Assembly: GCA_964489835.1 (NCBI GenBank) | Contig: CAZBBC010000078.1 | Coordinates: 1 to 19,792, forward strand | Length of the DNA: 19,792 bases | Direction: 5' to 3' | Source: CAZBBC01 sp964489835 | GTDB lineage: Bacteria; Calditrichota; Calditrichia; JAJRVZ01 | In this document: positions 1 to 7,155 of the stretch, piece by piece | Layout of the letters: each line of letters starts with the position of its first letter | How positions within the stretch are numbered: the first letter of the stretch is position 1 | Program-made: the position numbers and the translations under genes | The notes under the pieces: generated by a model | Seen by the model: the letters and a program-made list of their open reading frames with translations, nothing else | The model's database searches: none | Told to the model about the DNA's origin: nothing

Positions 1-451
1 CCCCGATGTCATTAGCCAATCGCTTTAATCGTAGTGCCGCTAATACAACCTCTTTATGCGTATTGATCAGAGAAAAAACAGAACCGACGTTCAACAGATC
101 TGGGGTTGCCAAAAATAATGCATGCAGAACATTACTCTGGAAAGTACCGCCATCGACTAATATTTTTCTCAAAATTTCCGTCTGTTTGGATATTTCGATT
201 CCCAAAGCCGTTTCTGTCGCTTTGAGTGAAGTCATCTGATGACCCAGAGAACAAATACCACAGATCCGCGATGTTATGATTGCCACTTCCTGAAAGTTTC
301 TACCCTTTAACATTGCTTCAAAATATCTGGGTGCTTCAACAATCGCCAGTTCAGCTTTTTGCAGAACACCATTTTTAACATCCACGATGATATTTCCATG
401 GCCTTCTACTCGTGTAACATGGTGAACATCAATATGGAGATCTTTTCTCAT
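1..451 (-). CDS. hydA: [NiFe] hydrogenase large (alpha) subunit, 5' part only
   Basis: Catalytic subunit that carries the Ni-Fe centre for reversible H2 oxidation. Read from the ATG at 451, 150 codons are present before the window ends, with no stop. The N-terminus shows VTRVEGHGN (residues 12-20), the usual start of hydrogenase large subunits, and the L1 motif RICGICSLGH (62-71) whose Cys64 and Cys67 should ligate the Ni-Fe centre. The C-terminal L2 cysteines and protease-cleaved tail lie outside the window. The start is fixed by AGGAAGGA at 461-468, which overlaps the stop codon of the upstream small-subunit gene; the gap is 15 bases. Last gene seen of the hydB-hydG-hydD-hydA unit, whose composition points to a cytoplasmic group 3b (NAD(P)-linked, 'sulfhydrogenase') enzyme. 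Family call is firm; the subgroup is inferred from the neighbours. Confidence 0.93.
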   Translation of the reverse strand, partial: MRKDLHIDVHHVTRVEGHGNIIVDVKNGVLQKAELAIVEAPRYFEAMLKGRNFQEVAIITSRICGICSLGHQMTSLKATETALGIEISKQTEILRKILVDGGTFQSNVLHALFLATPDLLNVGSVFSLINTHKEVVLAALRLKRLANDIG

Positions 452-460
452 TTTTATGAT

Positions 461-468
461 TCCTTCCT
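461..468 (-). promoter_or_regulatory. Ribosome-binding site of hydA
   Basis: AGGAAGGA on the minus strand, 9 bases before the hydA ATG at 451. It overlaps the hydD stop codon (467-469), so translation of the small and large subunits may be coupled. Confidence 0.7.
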
Positions 469-1201
469 ATTCGATCTCATTGGCACAGTATAAATTCATC
501 CGCTTCACGGCTTCATGAGTTGATAGCTTATAACGTTTTAGCATATCGATCGCGCCATTTTCGTTAACATTTGACACCATTCCGCGACAGCCGGTACAAT
601 ATTGCCCGTTTGTAGGACAGATTGCACCGCATCCGGCACGGGTCACCGGGCCAAGACAAAACATCCCTTTATCCAACACACATTCATTCTCTTTTTGTTT
701 GCACTCAACACATACAGCATAATTTATAATTTCAGGCTTACGACCAAGAACCAGAGATTTGAATACATGAAGATATTCGGGTGTGCTCATTGGACAACCG
801 CGGACTTCATAATCAACTTTTACGATCGCACTGACCGGCTGGACAGGCATGGATGGAAATAAATACTTATCTTCCCCATAGACTGTTTCTTTCACCCATT
901 CCGGGGGATGAAGATTTTTAATGGCATTGATGCCACCGGAAACCGCACAGGAACCAAGGGCAACCAATATTTTACTGCGCCGTCTGATATCATGAATTCT
1001 TTCCACACAGGCAGGGGTACTAATGCTCCCTTCAATAAATGCGATATCATAATTATCGGCCTTGTCATCCATTGCCTCACGGAATTCCACAATATCCACC
1101 AAATCCAGGATACCCAATAATTCATTTTCAAAATTTAATTTGTTTAACTGACATCCTTCGCAGCTGGTAAAATCAAAAAAAGCAACTTTCGGTTTACTCA
1201 T
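467..1201 (-). CDS. hydD: [NiFe] hydrogenase small (delta) subunit
   Basis: Electron-transfer small subunit that passes electrons from the Ni-Fe site in HydA through Fe-S clusters to HydB/HydG. 244 residues, with no twin-arginine signal and no membrane tail, so cytoplasmic. The proximal-cluster ligands are visible: CEGC (14-17), LGSC (85) and RGCP (136). The C-terminal part is very Cys-rich (164, 167, 174, 182, 191, 195, 202, 205), enough for two further clusters, as in group 3 small subunits. Its start codon overlaps the end of hydG by 4 bases (ATGA), and hydA follows 15 bases downstream. Short length, absence of a signal and gene order beta-gamma-delta-alpha favour group 3b. An F420-reducing type is less likely because an NAD/FAD subunit lies in the same unit. 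Confidence 0.93.
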   Translation of the reverse strand: MSKPKVAFFDFTSCEGCQLNKLNFENELLGILDLVDIVEFREAMDDKADNYDIAFIEGSISTPACVERIHDIRRRSKILVALGSCAVSGGINAIKNLHPPEWVKETVYGEDKYLFPSMPVQPVSAIVKVDYEVRGCPMSTPEYLHVFKSLVLGRKPEIINYAVCVECKQKENECVLDKGMFCLGPVTRAGCGAICPTNGQYCTGCRGMVSNVNENGAIDMLKRYKLSTHEAVKRMNLYCANEIE

Positions 1202-2037
1202 ATCGCTTCCTCCAACTGTTTTATCCGTGGATACTGATAAACCGGACCCTCCTGGCAGACATAACTATTGTTGATTTGACAATGCCCACATTTTCCCACG
1301 CCACATTTCATTCTTCGTTCAAGTGAAAGATAAATATTTTCATCGGGAATTCGTTTCCCTTTAAGGGAGAGTATGACATATTTATACATAACCGGCGGAC
1401 CGACTACTGTCGCTATTGTTTTATCTGTATCTAATTTTAACGGAGGTATCAGAGTAGTAATGACGCCTACATTCCCTTTCCAGTCATTATCCGGTTTGTC
1501 TACAGAAATGTGAAACTCAATATCTTCTCTTTTTTTCCAACTTTCAATTTCATTTTTAAATAGTATCTCGGAAGGATTTTTTGTACCATAAACAATTATA
1601 ATTCTTCCAAAATCATCACGCTTTGCTATTGTATAATCAATGAGTGACTTCAATGGTGCTAAACCGATCCCCCCACATACGAAGAGTATATCTTTTTGTC
1701 GGAAGGATTCTACCTCAAAACCATTACCGAATGGTCCCCGGATGCCCAACTGACAACCGCTGGTGAGCTCATGCATTTTATCGGTCAATCGACCGGTATT
1801 GCGGACGGTTAATTCAAATACCGGCGATTTAGTCGGGGACGAGCAGATCGAAATGGGTGCTTCTCCAAAACCGAAAATAGATACTTCTACAAACTGACCG
1901 GGTTTATGACCAAGGGGATGCTCTTTAGGCAGGAGAATTTCAAACCGTTTTTCCGTAGACGTTAACTGCTCCACCTTTAATATTTTTGACATTAAAGGAA
2001 TATAAAGTTTCTGTGATTCAACAGCCGTGGTTTCCAT
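1198..2037 (-). CDS. hydG: Hydrogenase gamma subunit, FAD/NAD(P)-binding [2Fe-2S] oxidoreductase
   Basis: Diaphorase subunit that exchanges electrons between the hydrogenase Fe-S chain and NAD(P)H. Ferredoxin-NADP reductase fold: a FAD-binding barrel (about residues 15-110, with PGQFVEV and an APISICSSP segment at the flavin site), a nucleotide-binding domain beginning VCGGIGLAP (120-128), and a C-terminal [2Fe-2S] lobe with Cys245, 250, 253 and 261 in the spacing of dihydroorotate dehydrogenase PyrK-type proteins. I place the start at the ATG at 2037 (279 residues) because GAGGAG lies 7 bases before it; an in-frame TTG at 2052 would add five residues but overlaps that site. Follows hydB after 17 bases and overlaps hydD by 4 bases. 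PyrK or sulfide dehydrogenase SudB-type roles are possible for isolated homologues, but the operon makes the hydrogenase role clear. Confidence 0.92.
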   Translation of the reverse strand: METTAVESQKLYIPLMSKILKVEQLTSTEKRFEILLPKEHPLGHKPGQFVEVSIFGFGEAPISICSSPTKSPVFELTVRNTGRLTDKMHELTSGCQLGIRGPFGNGFEVESFRQKDILFVCGGIGLAPLKSLIDYTIAKRDDFGRIIIVYGTKNPSEILFKNEIESWKKREDIEFHISVDKPDNDWKGNVGVITTLIPPLKLDTDKTIATVVGPPVMYKYVILSLKGKRIPDENIYLSLERRMKCGVGKCGHCQINNSYVCQEGPVYQYPRIKQLEEAI

Positions 2038-2044
2038 CAAACGA

Positions 2045-2050
2045 CTCCTC
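2045..2050 (-). promoter_or_regulatory. Ribosome-binding site deciding the hydG start
   Basis: GAGGAG on the minus strand, 7 bases before the ATG at 2037. It lies within the first codons of the longer TTG-initiated frame, which argues for the shorter HydG. Confidence 0.7.
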
Positions 2051-2054
2051 AATT

Positions 2055-3125
2055 CTAAATAACTTGTTTTTGCTGCTGGTCTGTATAATCAACAATCAGA
2101 TCATTGATTATATCGATGATATTAATTTCGGCGGGGCAATATCGCGAACATCTTCCACAACCGACACAATTCAATTCTCCTGATTGATCAGTAATATATT
2201 TAAACTTTCGAAATAAACGATGCCGTGTTCTTAGACTCAATTTATCCCTGAAATCTTCGCCGCCGGCAACTTCTGCGAATGTGTTCAGCATACAGCCATC
2301 CCAGAACCGCTCACGACTGCCTTCGGTAATATTTAAAGTCACCTCATCCCGGACATCAAAACAATAACAGGTCGGACAGAGTAAATTACAGGTCCCACAC
2401 CCGACACATTTTTCTGCCACTTTATCCCAAACTTTTGAATGATAGACATATTCAAAAACCTGGGGTAATCGGTTATAATGATATTTTATTTTAGCTTTAA
2501 ATTTTTTTTCTGTAACCTCAAAATCCAACGGCGCATCAACTAACATTCCTGAACTGAATTCGGAGAGCATTTCACGACCGGTCTCATTTACTTCAAATAC
2601 GAGATATCCTTTTTCAACCGGTTCGAAAAACAGAGAAAAACCATCCAATTTTTCAATCTCGATACCCACTGATTTCGAAAAATGCCATTCATCAGGATTG
2701 TATGAAATACCTATAAAGCATGTATTGTTGCGCCGTCTTAAATAATTCGATTCCGGATTTCCTTTGGAAAAACTGTAATCTAACCGTTTAATCCCTTGCA
2801 TCTCATAGGAATGTACAGCAAAAAATATCTGCCTTTTTTCTTCAATTTCAACTTCACTGAACGAATTGTCCTTTAAATTAAAAGACAGTAATTTTTCCGA
2901 CGGCGGAAGAAAAAATTTTTTTAATGGTTGAATGGTACGCGGATAATCGACTACAATATTGGCAACATCGGTCACTTCTTCAAAAGAATAGGACACCTCC
3001 CCCTTTTTATGAGGAGCGATGACCGTTGCCTTTTTCATCAGATATTGAATAAACTTGGTTGTCGTCTCTTTGTCGAAAAAATAACGCTTCATTTGTTCAA
3101 ATTTGATAATATTTTCACTATCCAT
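2055..3125 (-). CDS. hydB: Hydrogenase beta subunit, 4Fe-4S dicluster protein
   Basis: Electron-transfer subunit linking the hydrogenase module (HydAD) to the flavin subunit HydG. 356 residues from the chosen start. The first 230 residues form the HydB-family domain without obvious metal sites; the C-terminal part carries two ferredoxin-like cluster motifs, CVGCGTCNLLCP (Cys240, 243, 246, 250) and CVGCGRCSRYCP (Cys320, 323, 326, 330). This split ferredoxin pattern is the hallmark of the 4Fe-4S dicluster family that includes sulfhydrogenase beta and anaerobic sulfite reductase A. The start is the ATG at 3125, with GGTGGAG 6 bases upstream; the open frame extends to a TTG at 3164 without a better site. 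First gene of the hydrogenase unit, behind a long upstream region with several dyads. Confidence 0.9.
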   Translation of the reverse strand: MDSENIIKFEQMKRYFFDKETTTKFIQYLMKKATVIAPHKKGEVSYSFEEVTDVANIVVDYPRTIQPLKKFFLPPSEKLLSFNLKDNSFSEVEIEEKRQIFFAVHSYEMQGIKRLDYSFSKGNPESNYLRRRNNTCFIGISYNPDEWHFSKSVGIEIEKLDGFSLFFEPVEKGYLVFEVNETGREMLSEFSSGMLVDAPLDFEVTEKKFKAKIKYHYNRLPQVFEYVYHSKVWDKVAEKCVGCGTCNLLCPTCYCFDVRDEVTLNITEGSRERFWDGCMLNTFAEVAGGEDFRDKLSLRTRHRLFRKFKYITDQSGELNCVGCGRCSRYCPAEINIIDIINDLIVDYTDQQQKQVI

Positions 3126-3131
3126 TTTACT

Positions 3132-3138
3132 CTCCACC
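3132..3138 (-). promoter_or_regulatory. Ribosome-binding site deciding the hydB start
   Basis: GGTGGAG on the minus strand, 6 bases before the ATG at 3125. It supports a start 13 codons inside the longest open frame, which begins with TTG at 3164. Confidence 0.65.
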
Positions 3139-3186
3139 TTACTGACCATACAGACATCAATCAACTATTATTCAATTAATGTGCCA

Positions 3187-3204
3187 TAAAAGTGTCGACT
3201 TTTA
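3187..3204. promoter_or_regulatory. 7-4-7 perfect dyad in the hyd leader, possible operator
   Basis: The 18-base element TAAAAGTGTCGACTTTTA has two perfect 7-base arms around GTCG. It lies about 60 bases upstream of the hydB ATG, a usual place for an operator or a leader hairpin. It does not match the FNR (TTGAT-N4-ATCAA) or Rex (TTGTTAA-type) consensus. Confidence 0.35.
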
Positions 3205-3245
3205 CAACCCCACTAATTACAACAACTTATGATTCAATATCGGAG

Positions 3246-3264
3246 ATGTTTTGATTAGAAACAT
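3246..3264. promoter_or_regulatory. 6-7-6 perfect dyad upstream of hydB
   Basis: ATGTTT and AAACAT arms around a 7-base spacer. Outer CGG (3241-3243) and CCG (3266-3268) can extend the stem across a small asymmetric bulge. No T-run follows on either strand, so it is not a standard terminator. Confidence 0.3.
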
Positions 3265-3276
3265 GCCGGAAAATGT

Positions 3277-3294
3277 GATAATATTCTTATTATC
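3277..3294. promoter_or_regulatory. Second 7-4-7 perfect dyad upstream of hydB
   Basis: GATAATA and TATTATC arms around TTCT, the same 18-base geometry as the dyad at 3187-3204 but a different sequence. Its AT-rich arms could occur by chance. Confidence 0.3.
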
Positions 3295-3413
3295 GATAAA
3301 TCTTTTTTTTATTTTTTTAATTTTAAGAATGGGCGGTCTATTAAAATCTTACCAAATTGTCACTATATAGATACCCCCGGGAAAGGATGGAGCATTGAGC
3401 GAGAATAGATAAT

Positions 3414-3487
3414 AACCACGAAGTTCACGAAGACTAATAATTAGAATAATTCAAAAAAACTTTGTGTGCTTCGTGTGCTCTGTGGTT
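3414..3487. repeat. Degenerate inverted repeat, 'AACCACGAAG' type
   Basis: Left arm AACCACGAAGTTCACGAAG (3414-3432) and right arm 3469-3487 match as reverse complements at 15 of 19 positions, around a 36-base AT-rich centre. The arms are built from the short iterated units CACGAAG, CACAGAG and CACACAAAG. From memory, intergenic elements of this style recur in many copies in environmental bacterial genomes. It starts 31 bases behind the stop of the barrel gene and could fold at the 3' end of that transcript. Confidence 0.65.
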
Positions 3488-3517
3488 TATAATAGTCCGG
3501 GTTAATCGCTGGGTAGA

Positions 3518-4786
3518 TTAGAAAGCAAACTTTATATTGGCTGCGGTAGAGAATCCGGAGGCCTTGGTGGGCCAAAGGGCTTTGTGCATCGCATAGGCAA
3601 GATCCAGGTGAAAGAATCCCAGATGTAACCCGAAACCCAGCCCCATTTTGTATTTCCATTTTCCGCCGAAACTCATACCGGCTCTTAACGGAACAATTTT
3701 TACCGGCGTATACTGTACACCAATAGCCAATTGTCCTCTATCCGAATATCCCATTTTTTCTTTAAAAGACTGTTCAAGATCGAGGGCAAAGGTTAGATTC
3801 TCAAAAAAATCATAGGCCAGACCGATATGAAGAACTACCGGCAGATTAGTTCTGAAAGAGGCTGTGGAAAGCGTATCCGTGCGAAAGATATCATCCAACT
3901 CCTCGGTTTCATCAAATTTTATAGTATCCTTAATAGTAGATGTTCTGTATTCCCCTGTCTCTTTTCTCCAGTCTATCCCGGCAAACAAATTATAGAGTCC
4001 GAGACTCACCGACCATTTATCATTAAAGCGCCCGGCGGCACCGGCATCAAAGCCAATCCCTTGTCCATCTACTCCGGTCCTGTAAATTATATCCATTGAA
4101 GATATAACCCCGTCAGGCGATGTAACAAATGATCCGTCAAAATTCCTGACCTCAGCCATGATAAGGCCACGATAGTAGTTTATATTTAACCCGACGCCAA
4201 ACTCATCAAAATATTTCTTAAAAGGAATCGGATGAGAAAGGGAAAGACTCAGTTTTACGGCAGAAAAACCATCAGCATCGGTATCATTAAAATTAAATTC
4301 TTTGTACAATCTCTGATTACCCTTCAGGACTAATTCAAAAATCGATTTTGGAACGATACCTCTAGATTTACCGATCATTTGGACGGAAAATCCATACGGA
4401 CCAAATAGCAGGCCAAAAACATTGGCCTCAAGATCACCGGACAATTTCAGACCATTCGCTGGTATCAGATCCAGCAAATCTTTTTTATCTTGCTCGTCCC
4501 AGGTACCACCGTGACCGGATTCAGTAAAATAGCGCTCATATTGATCAATGCTTAGGGAAGAATTTGCCAAATTTAAATTAACACCAACCAGATTGATTTC
4601 CAGTTTGTTGTCATAACTGAGCGCGAGGTTGGCCGGATTCCAGGTAAACGCATCCACCCCTCTGGCCAATGCCCCATATGCACCGCCCATTGCCATGCCG
4701 GAGGCGTTAAAACCCTGGGCATACGAAGGTGCAGAAAATCCAAAGATGAAACTTAAAGTAAATAAAATATATATGATCTTCTTCAT
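3518..4786 (-). CDS. Outer-membrane beta-barrel protein, DUF5723/TraF/PorV-like
   Basis: Predicted outer-membrane barrel of unknown role. 422 residues. A clear signal peptide (MKK start, hydrophobic core, cleavage after SYA at residue 23) is followed by a 'GMAMGGAYGALARGVDAFTWNPANLAL' type segment (about 30-56), a hallmark of PorV/FadL/TraF-like barrels in FCB bacteria. The rest alternates amphipathic beta-strands and Gly/Asp/Asn turns and ends in Phe (NIKFAF), the usual C-terminal signal for BAM-assisted insertion. The ribosome-binding site is weak (AGAAAG). It follows the lipoprotein gene after 20 bases, so the two are very likely co-transcribed and may work together at the outer membrane. 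The exact family cannot be settled by eye; barrel and location are well supported, substrate or role is not. Confidence 0.75.
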   Translation of the reverse strand: MKKIIYILFTLSFIFGFSAPSYAQGFNASGMAMGGAYGALARGVDAFTWNPANLALSYDNKLEINLVGVNLNLANSSLSIDQYERYFTESGHGGTWDEQDKKDLLDLIPANGLKLSGDLEANVFGLLFGPYGFSVQMIGKSRGIVPKSIFELVLKGNQRLYKEFNFNDTDADGFSAVKLSLSLSHPIPFKKYFDEFGVGLNINYYRGLIMAEVRNFDGSFVTSPDGVISSMDIIYRTGVDGQGIGFDAGAAGRFNDKWSVSLGLYNLFAGIDWRKETGEYRTSTIKDTIKFDETEELDDIFRTDTLSTASFRTNLPVVLHIGLAYDFFENLTFALDLEQSFKEKMGYSDRGQLAIGVQYTPVKIVPLRAGMSFGGKWKYKMGLGFGLHLGFFHLDLAYAMHKALWPTKASGFSTAANIKFAF

Positions 4787-4806
4787 TCTTATCTTTCTGT
4801 AAAATA

Positions 4807-6864
4807 TTAATCGGCGTTTATTCTGTACTGAAATCTAATATCTCCCTGAAGGCTGATTTCATCCTTTAAGCGAATTTTTACCAAACCGTTGGTTTTTTTG
4901 AGAATTATTTTCGAACCAAAATATAAAACCGCATGACTATAAAATATTCGTAACTGATCGGGGGTCAGATCATGGGATATCTGACTTGTGAACGGTTCAT
5001 CGACATAACCATCAGGCCCTACCTGCCCTGCCAGTAATTGTTTTTCACCTATACTGAACTTGGTACTATCATCGATAAAATTATCATCGTAAAGCGTTGT
5101 AGAGTCCGTCGAAATGTAGATAGATGCTTCGACACCGACCGGCAATCCATTTATCAGATCAATAAAAAATGACGAAGATTTTAAATTATTTTTAATCCTT
5201 TCCCTGTCATCCGCATCGATCTCTTCTCTGGTGATATCAGATTTTAGTATCGAGGGCTCGTTAATCCTTATAAACAGTGGCGAATAAAATTGATAATCGC
5301 AACGAACCGCTTGTCCTACCGAGACGGATCCTTCACCATCGACAAAGGCGGTGGCATCCAGACGTATGCTTGTTGGAAGGATCCCCATCAGGTCAACAAT
5401 ATTTGGATGTGCGTTTTTCCCGTTCAGTTTAATTTTCAATATGCCATCATTTTCATCAACAGAGGGGATTTCTGCCTTGATTGGTGCCAGAACGAGTTCT
5501 TCACTACCATCACTGCCACTGATAAACAAGGTAATATCAATCGGTAAACCGGTCTCATTATAAAAAGTGATCTCCATCTCCAGACTATCCAGAAATATGC
5601 TGCCTTCCAGATCGGAGAGATCTCCAAGATTATCCTTTTCAACCGGGTCAATCTCTATCTCAAGAGAATCAATCACTCCATCAATCCTACTGAAGAGTAA
5701 GGACTCCGGTTCAACGGTGATCATTACCGAATCATTCTGGGATATCTGAACATACGCCTCCGATGAATCAGTGACCACACTGATTTCGTACTTAATATAT
5801 TCAACTAAATCACCGGGATTAGAATAATCAATGATTGAGTAATTTGCCAGTGATACCGATTCTTCCATGATTGACTTTTCCGGTATCTCAATTAAGTCTG
5901 TATAAATCTCACCCGTCACTAAATGTTTAAAATTCGGCATAGTGATTGAGGCTCTTGCGTTGACCGCTAACCTATTTTCCAGAAGAATATTGATACTCCC
6001 CCGTTCAATTTCGGCGTATCTGATCCGATGATCCTCCTCCATCACTGAACTCGAATCCTCAATGGATAAAGATTGCTCCGGAAACATCGCCTTCGCTTCA
6101 TAAACCTCAAGGTCCATTAATGTTCCGTTAACCCAGACAGAACTTTTAAGGTCGTTACCGTCAAGCACCGCAACTTTGGCTGCAAAGGGTATTTGAATCT
6201 GAAACAGAAATTTTGTATGGATATTCAAATCGGAAAGATCCAAATCAGGGCTGGCAAATCCTGATTGCATGCTATTGATCGATTGAGGTATACTTGTAGT
6301 ACCCAGCAAAGTGTTGGTAGAATCATCAAAAATGGTGATTTGCGTTCCGCTTCGTATATCAAAAATAGTATTATTCACCAATTCCAACCGCATCGAACCG
6401 TTCTCAATATGAGCACGACTGACTTCTTTATACAAGATGTATATCAGATCCACCTGAACAACGGTGTCAGGAACACTGAGTTCAAATCCGACCGGTAAGC
6501 TTACGCCCAATAGATCTTCCATTGTGATTGAATTGGAACTGACCGGCCCGATCGTTCCCAATGAAAGATCATCAATATTCTTTCCGTTCTCCTCACCCTC
6601 AGGTTGTATCGATAAATCTTGGGAAGAAACCACCTTCCCTTCCATAGAATCGGATATCGATAGAGCGACGATTGCTACACCGGAACCGGTGGTGTCTGCC
6701 ACAAAATTCGAATCCGTTAGCACTTCTTCCATGGTATAGCTTGATTCGAATGGAATACTCCACTCAGTGAGCCAGGAGGGTAGTGCCGGTTCTTCCAATG
6801 TACAGGAGAACAGAGTCAACAGGACCACAAAAATAAGTATTCCTTTTATTTTATATAAATTCAT
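4807..6864 (-). CDS. Large lipoprotein with four repeated beta-type segments
   Basis: Unrecognised 685-residue lipoprotein. The N-terminus has a lysine-containing head, a hydrophobic stretch and the lipobox LFSC with the lipidated cysteine at residue 21; there is no Asp at +2. The remainder is acidic and beta-rich without enzyme motifs. Four segments resemble each other at near-regular spacing, beginning around residues 161, 291, 430 and 566 (steps of about 130, 139 and 136): each has strand-forming residues, an Asn, often Leu-Pro, then another strand ending in Asp/Ser. The two best copies are preceded by the similar phrases AHIENGSM and AEIERGSI. This suggests tandem Ig-like sandwich domains. 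The start at 6864 is chosen because GGAA lies 6 bases upstream; an ATG two codons earlier has no room for a site. The barrel gene follows after 20 bases. Function unknown; a surface or periplasmic scaffold is a guess. Confidence 0.7.
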   Translation of the reverse strand: MNLYKIKGILIFVVLLTLFSCTLEEPALPSWLTEWSIPFESSYTMEEVLTDSNFVADTTGSGVAIVALSISDSMEGKVVSSQDLSIQPEGEENGKNIDDLSLGTIGPVSSNSITMEDLLGVSLPVGFELSVPDTVVQVDLIYILYKEVSRAHIENGSMRLELVNNTIFDIRSGTQITIFDDSTNTLLGTTSIPQSINSMQSGFASPDLDLSDLNIHTKFLFQIQIPFAAKVAVLDGNDLKSSVWVNGTLMDLEVYEAKAMFPEQSLSIEDSSSVMEEDHRIRYAEIERGSINILLENRLAVNARASITMPNFKHLVTGEIYTDLIEIPEKSIMEESVSLANYSIIDYSNPGDLVEYIKYEISVVTDSSEAYVQISQNDSVMITVEPESLLFSRIDGVIDSLEIEIDPVEKDNLGDLSDLEGSIFLDSLEMEITFYNETGLPIDITLFISGSDGSEELVLAPIKAEIPSVDENDGILKIKLNGKNAHPNIVDLMGILPTSIRLDATAFVDGEGSVSVGQAVRCDYQFYSPLFIRINEPSILKSDITREEIDADDRERIKNNLKSSSFFIDLINGLPVGVEASIYISTDSTTLYDDNFIDDSTKFSIGEKQLLAGQVGPDGYVDEPFTSQISHDLTPDQLRIFYSHAVLYFGSKIILKKTNGLVKIRLKDEISLQGDIRFQYRINAD

Positions 6865-6980
6865 ATGCATTTCCGTTTATAGTTAAAATTTATTATTTGT
6901 TTTTCTTCTCATATCTGATTCTCGACTAATTTAAGCCTACCATTAATAATATATATATTCCATCACATGATTGTTGCGCC

Positions 6981-7003
6981 TGGTCACACAATGCTAATGA
7001 CCA
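6981..7003. promoter_or_regulatory. TGGTCA/TGACCA dyad, possible operator
   Basis: Perfect 6-base arms TGGTCA (6981-6986) and TGACCA (6998-7003) separated by 11 bases, 117 bases upstream of the lipoprotein start. Only three bases separate it from the next dyad (7007-7027). Confidence 0.3.
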
Positions 7004-7006
7004 ATA

Positions 7007-7027
7007 TCACATTTCGATCATATGTGA
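7007..7027. promoter_or_regulatory. TCACAT/ATGTGA dyad, possible operator
   Basis: Perfect 6-base arms TCACAT (7007-7012) and ATGTGA (7022-7027) around 9 bases. The half-sites are those of CRP-family sites but in the opposite order, so a CRP site is not claimed. Confidence 0.28.
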
Positions 7028-7155
7028 GCTATTTCTCTACAAAATTGCCGGGGGGATGCTGCAGAACGGGGGAAATCTGTGGACAATTTTTTTCTTTGTT
7101 TGCGGCAAACGGCTGCTGTATGAATAGATCAGGATAATAAATTAACCGATTATAT

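Larger units (their letters stand above)
3126..3517 (-). other. Intergenic region between the barrel gene and the hyd operon
   Basis: 392 bases with no supported gene. In minus-strand order it contains the degenerate inverted repeat (3487-3414), an A-rich stretch (3327-3301) that could act as an upstream promoter element, three short perfect dyads (3294-3277, 3264-3246, 3204-3187) and the hydB ribosome-binding site. The hyd promoter must lie here, but I could not pick one -35/-10 pair with confidence. No hairpin followed by a T-run on the minus strand was seen, so the end of the preceding transcript is not obvious. Confidence 0.6.
6865..7155 (-). other. Intergenic region upstream of the lipoprotein gene
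   Basis: About 290 bases without a supported gene, between the end of vorA and the lipoprotein start. It holds two short dyads (6981-7003 and 7007-7027), an AT-rich stretch (6940-6960) suited to a promoter, and a small GTTTG/CAAAC hairpin near 7099-7111 that has no T-run on the minus strand. No convincing terminator for the vor operon was found. Confidence 0.5.

Noticed and set aside
602..862. Plus-strand open frame of 86 codons inside hydD, and similar plus-strand frames throughout
   Set aside because: They lie opposite strongly supported genes, lack ribosome sites and show no recognisable domains; they are shadows of the minus-strand coding sequence.
3301..3327. T-rich stretch that could be part of a terminator
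   Set aside because: No stable hairpin precedes it on the plus strand, and no plus-strand gene ends there; on the minus strand it is A-rich and fits a promoter element better.
3441..3659. Minus-strand open frame of 72 codons overlapping the end of the barrel gene and the inverted repeat
   Set aside because: It is out of frame with the barrel gene, runs through repeat sequence and has no domain; a chance frame.
4807..6870. Frameshift or pseudogene in the large lipoprotein
   Set aside because: The frame is open over its full length, the signal and lipobox are intact, and the repeats continue in frame to the end.
7007..7027. CRP/FNR-type binding site
   Set aside because: The half-sites are in the opposite order to TGTGA-N6-TCACA and the spacing differs.
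7099..7111. GTTTG/CAAAC hairpin as terminator of the vor operon
   Set aside because: The stem is only five pairs, and the T-run lies on the wrong side for minus-strand transcription.
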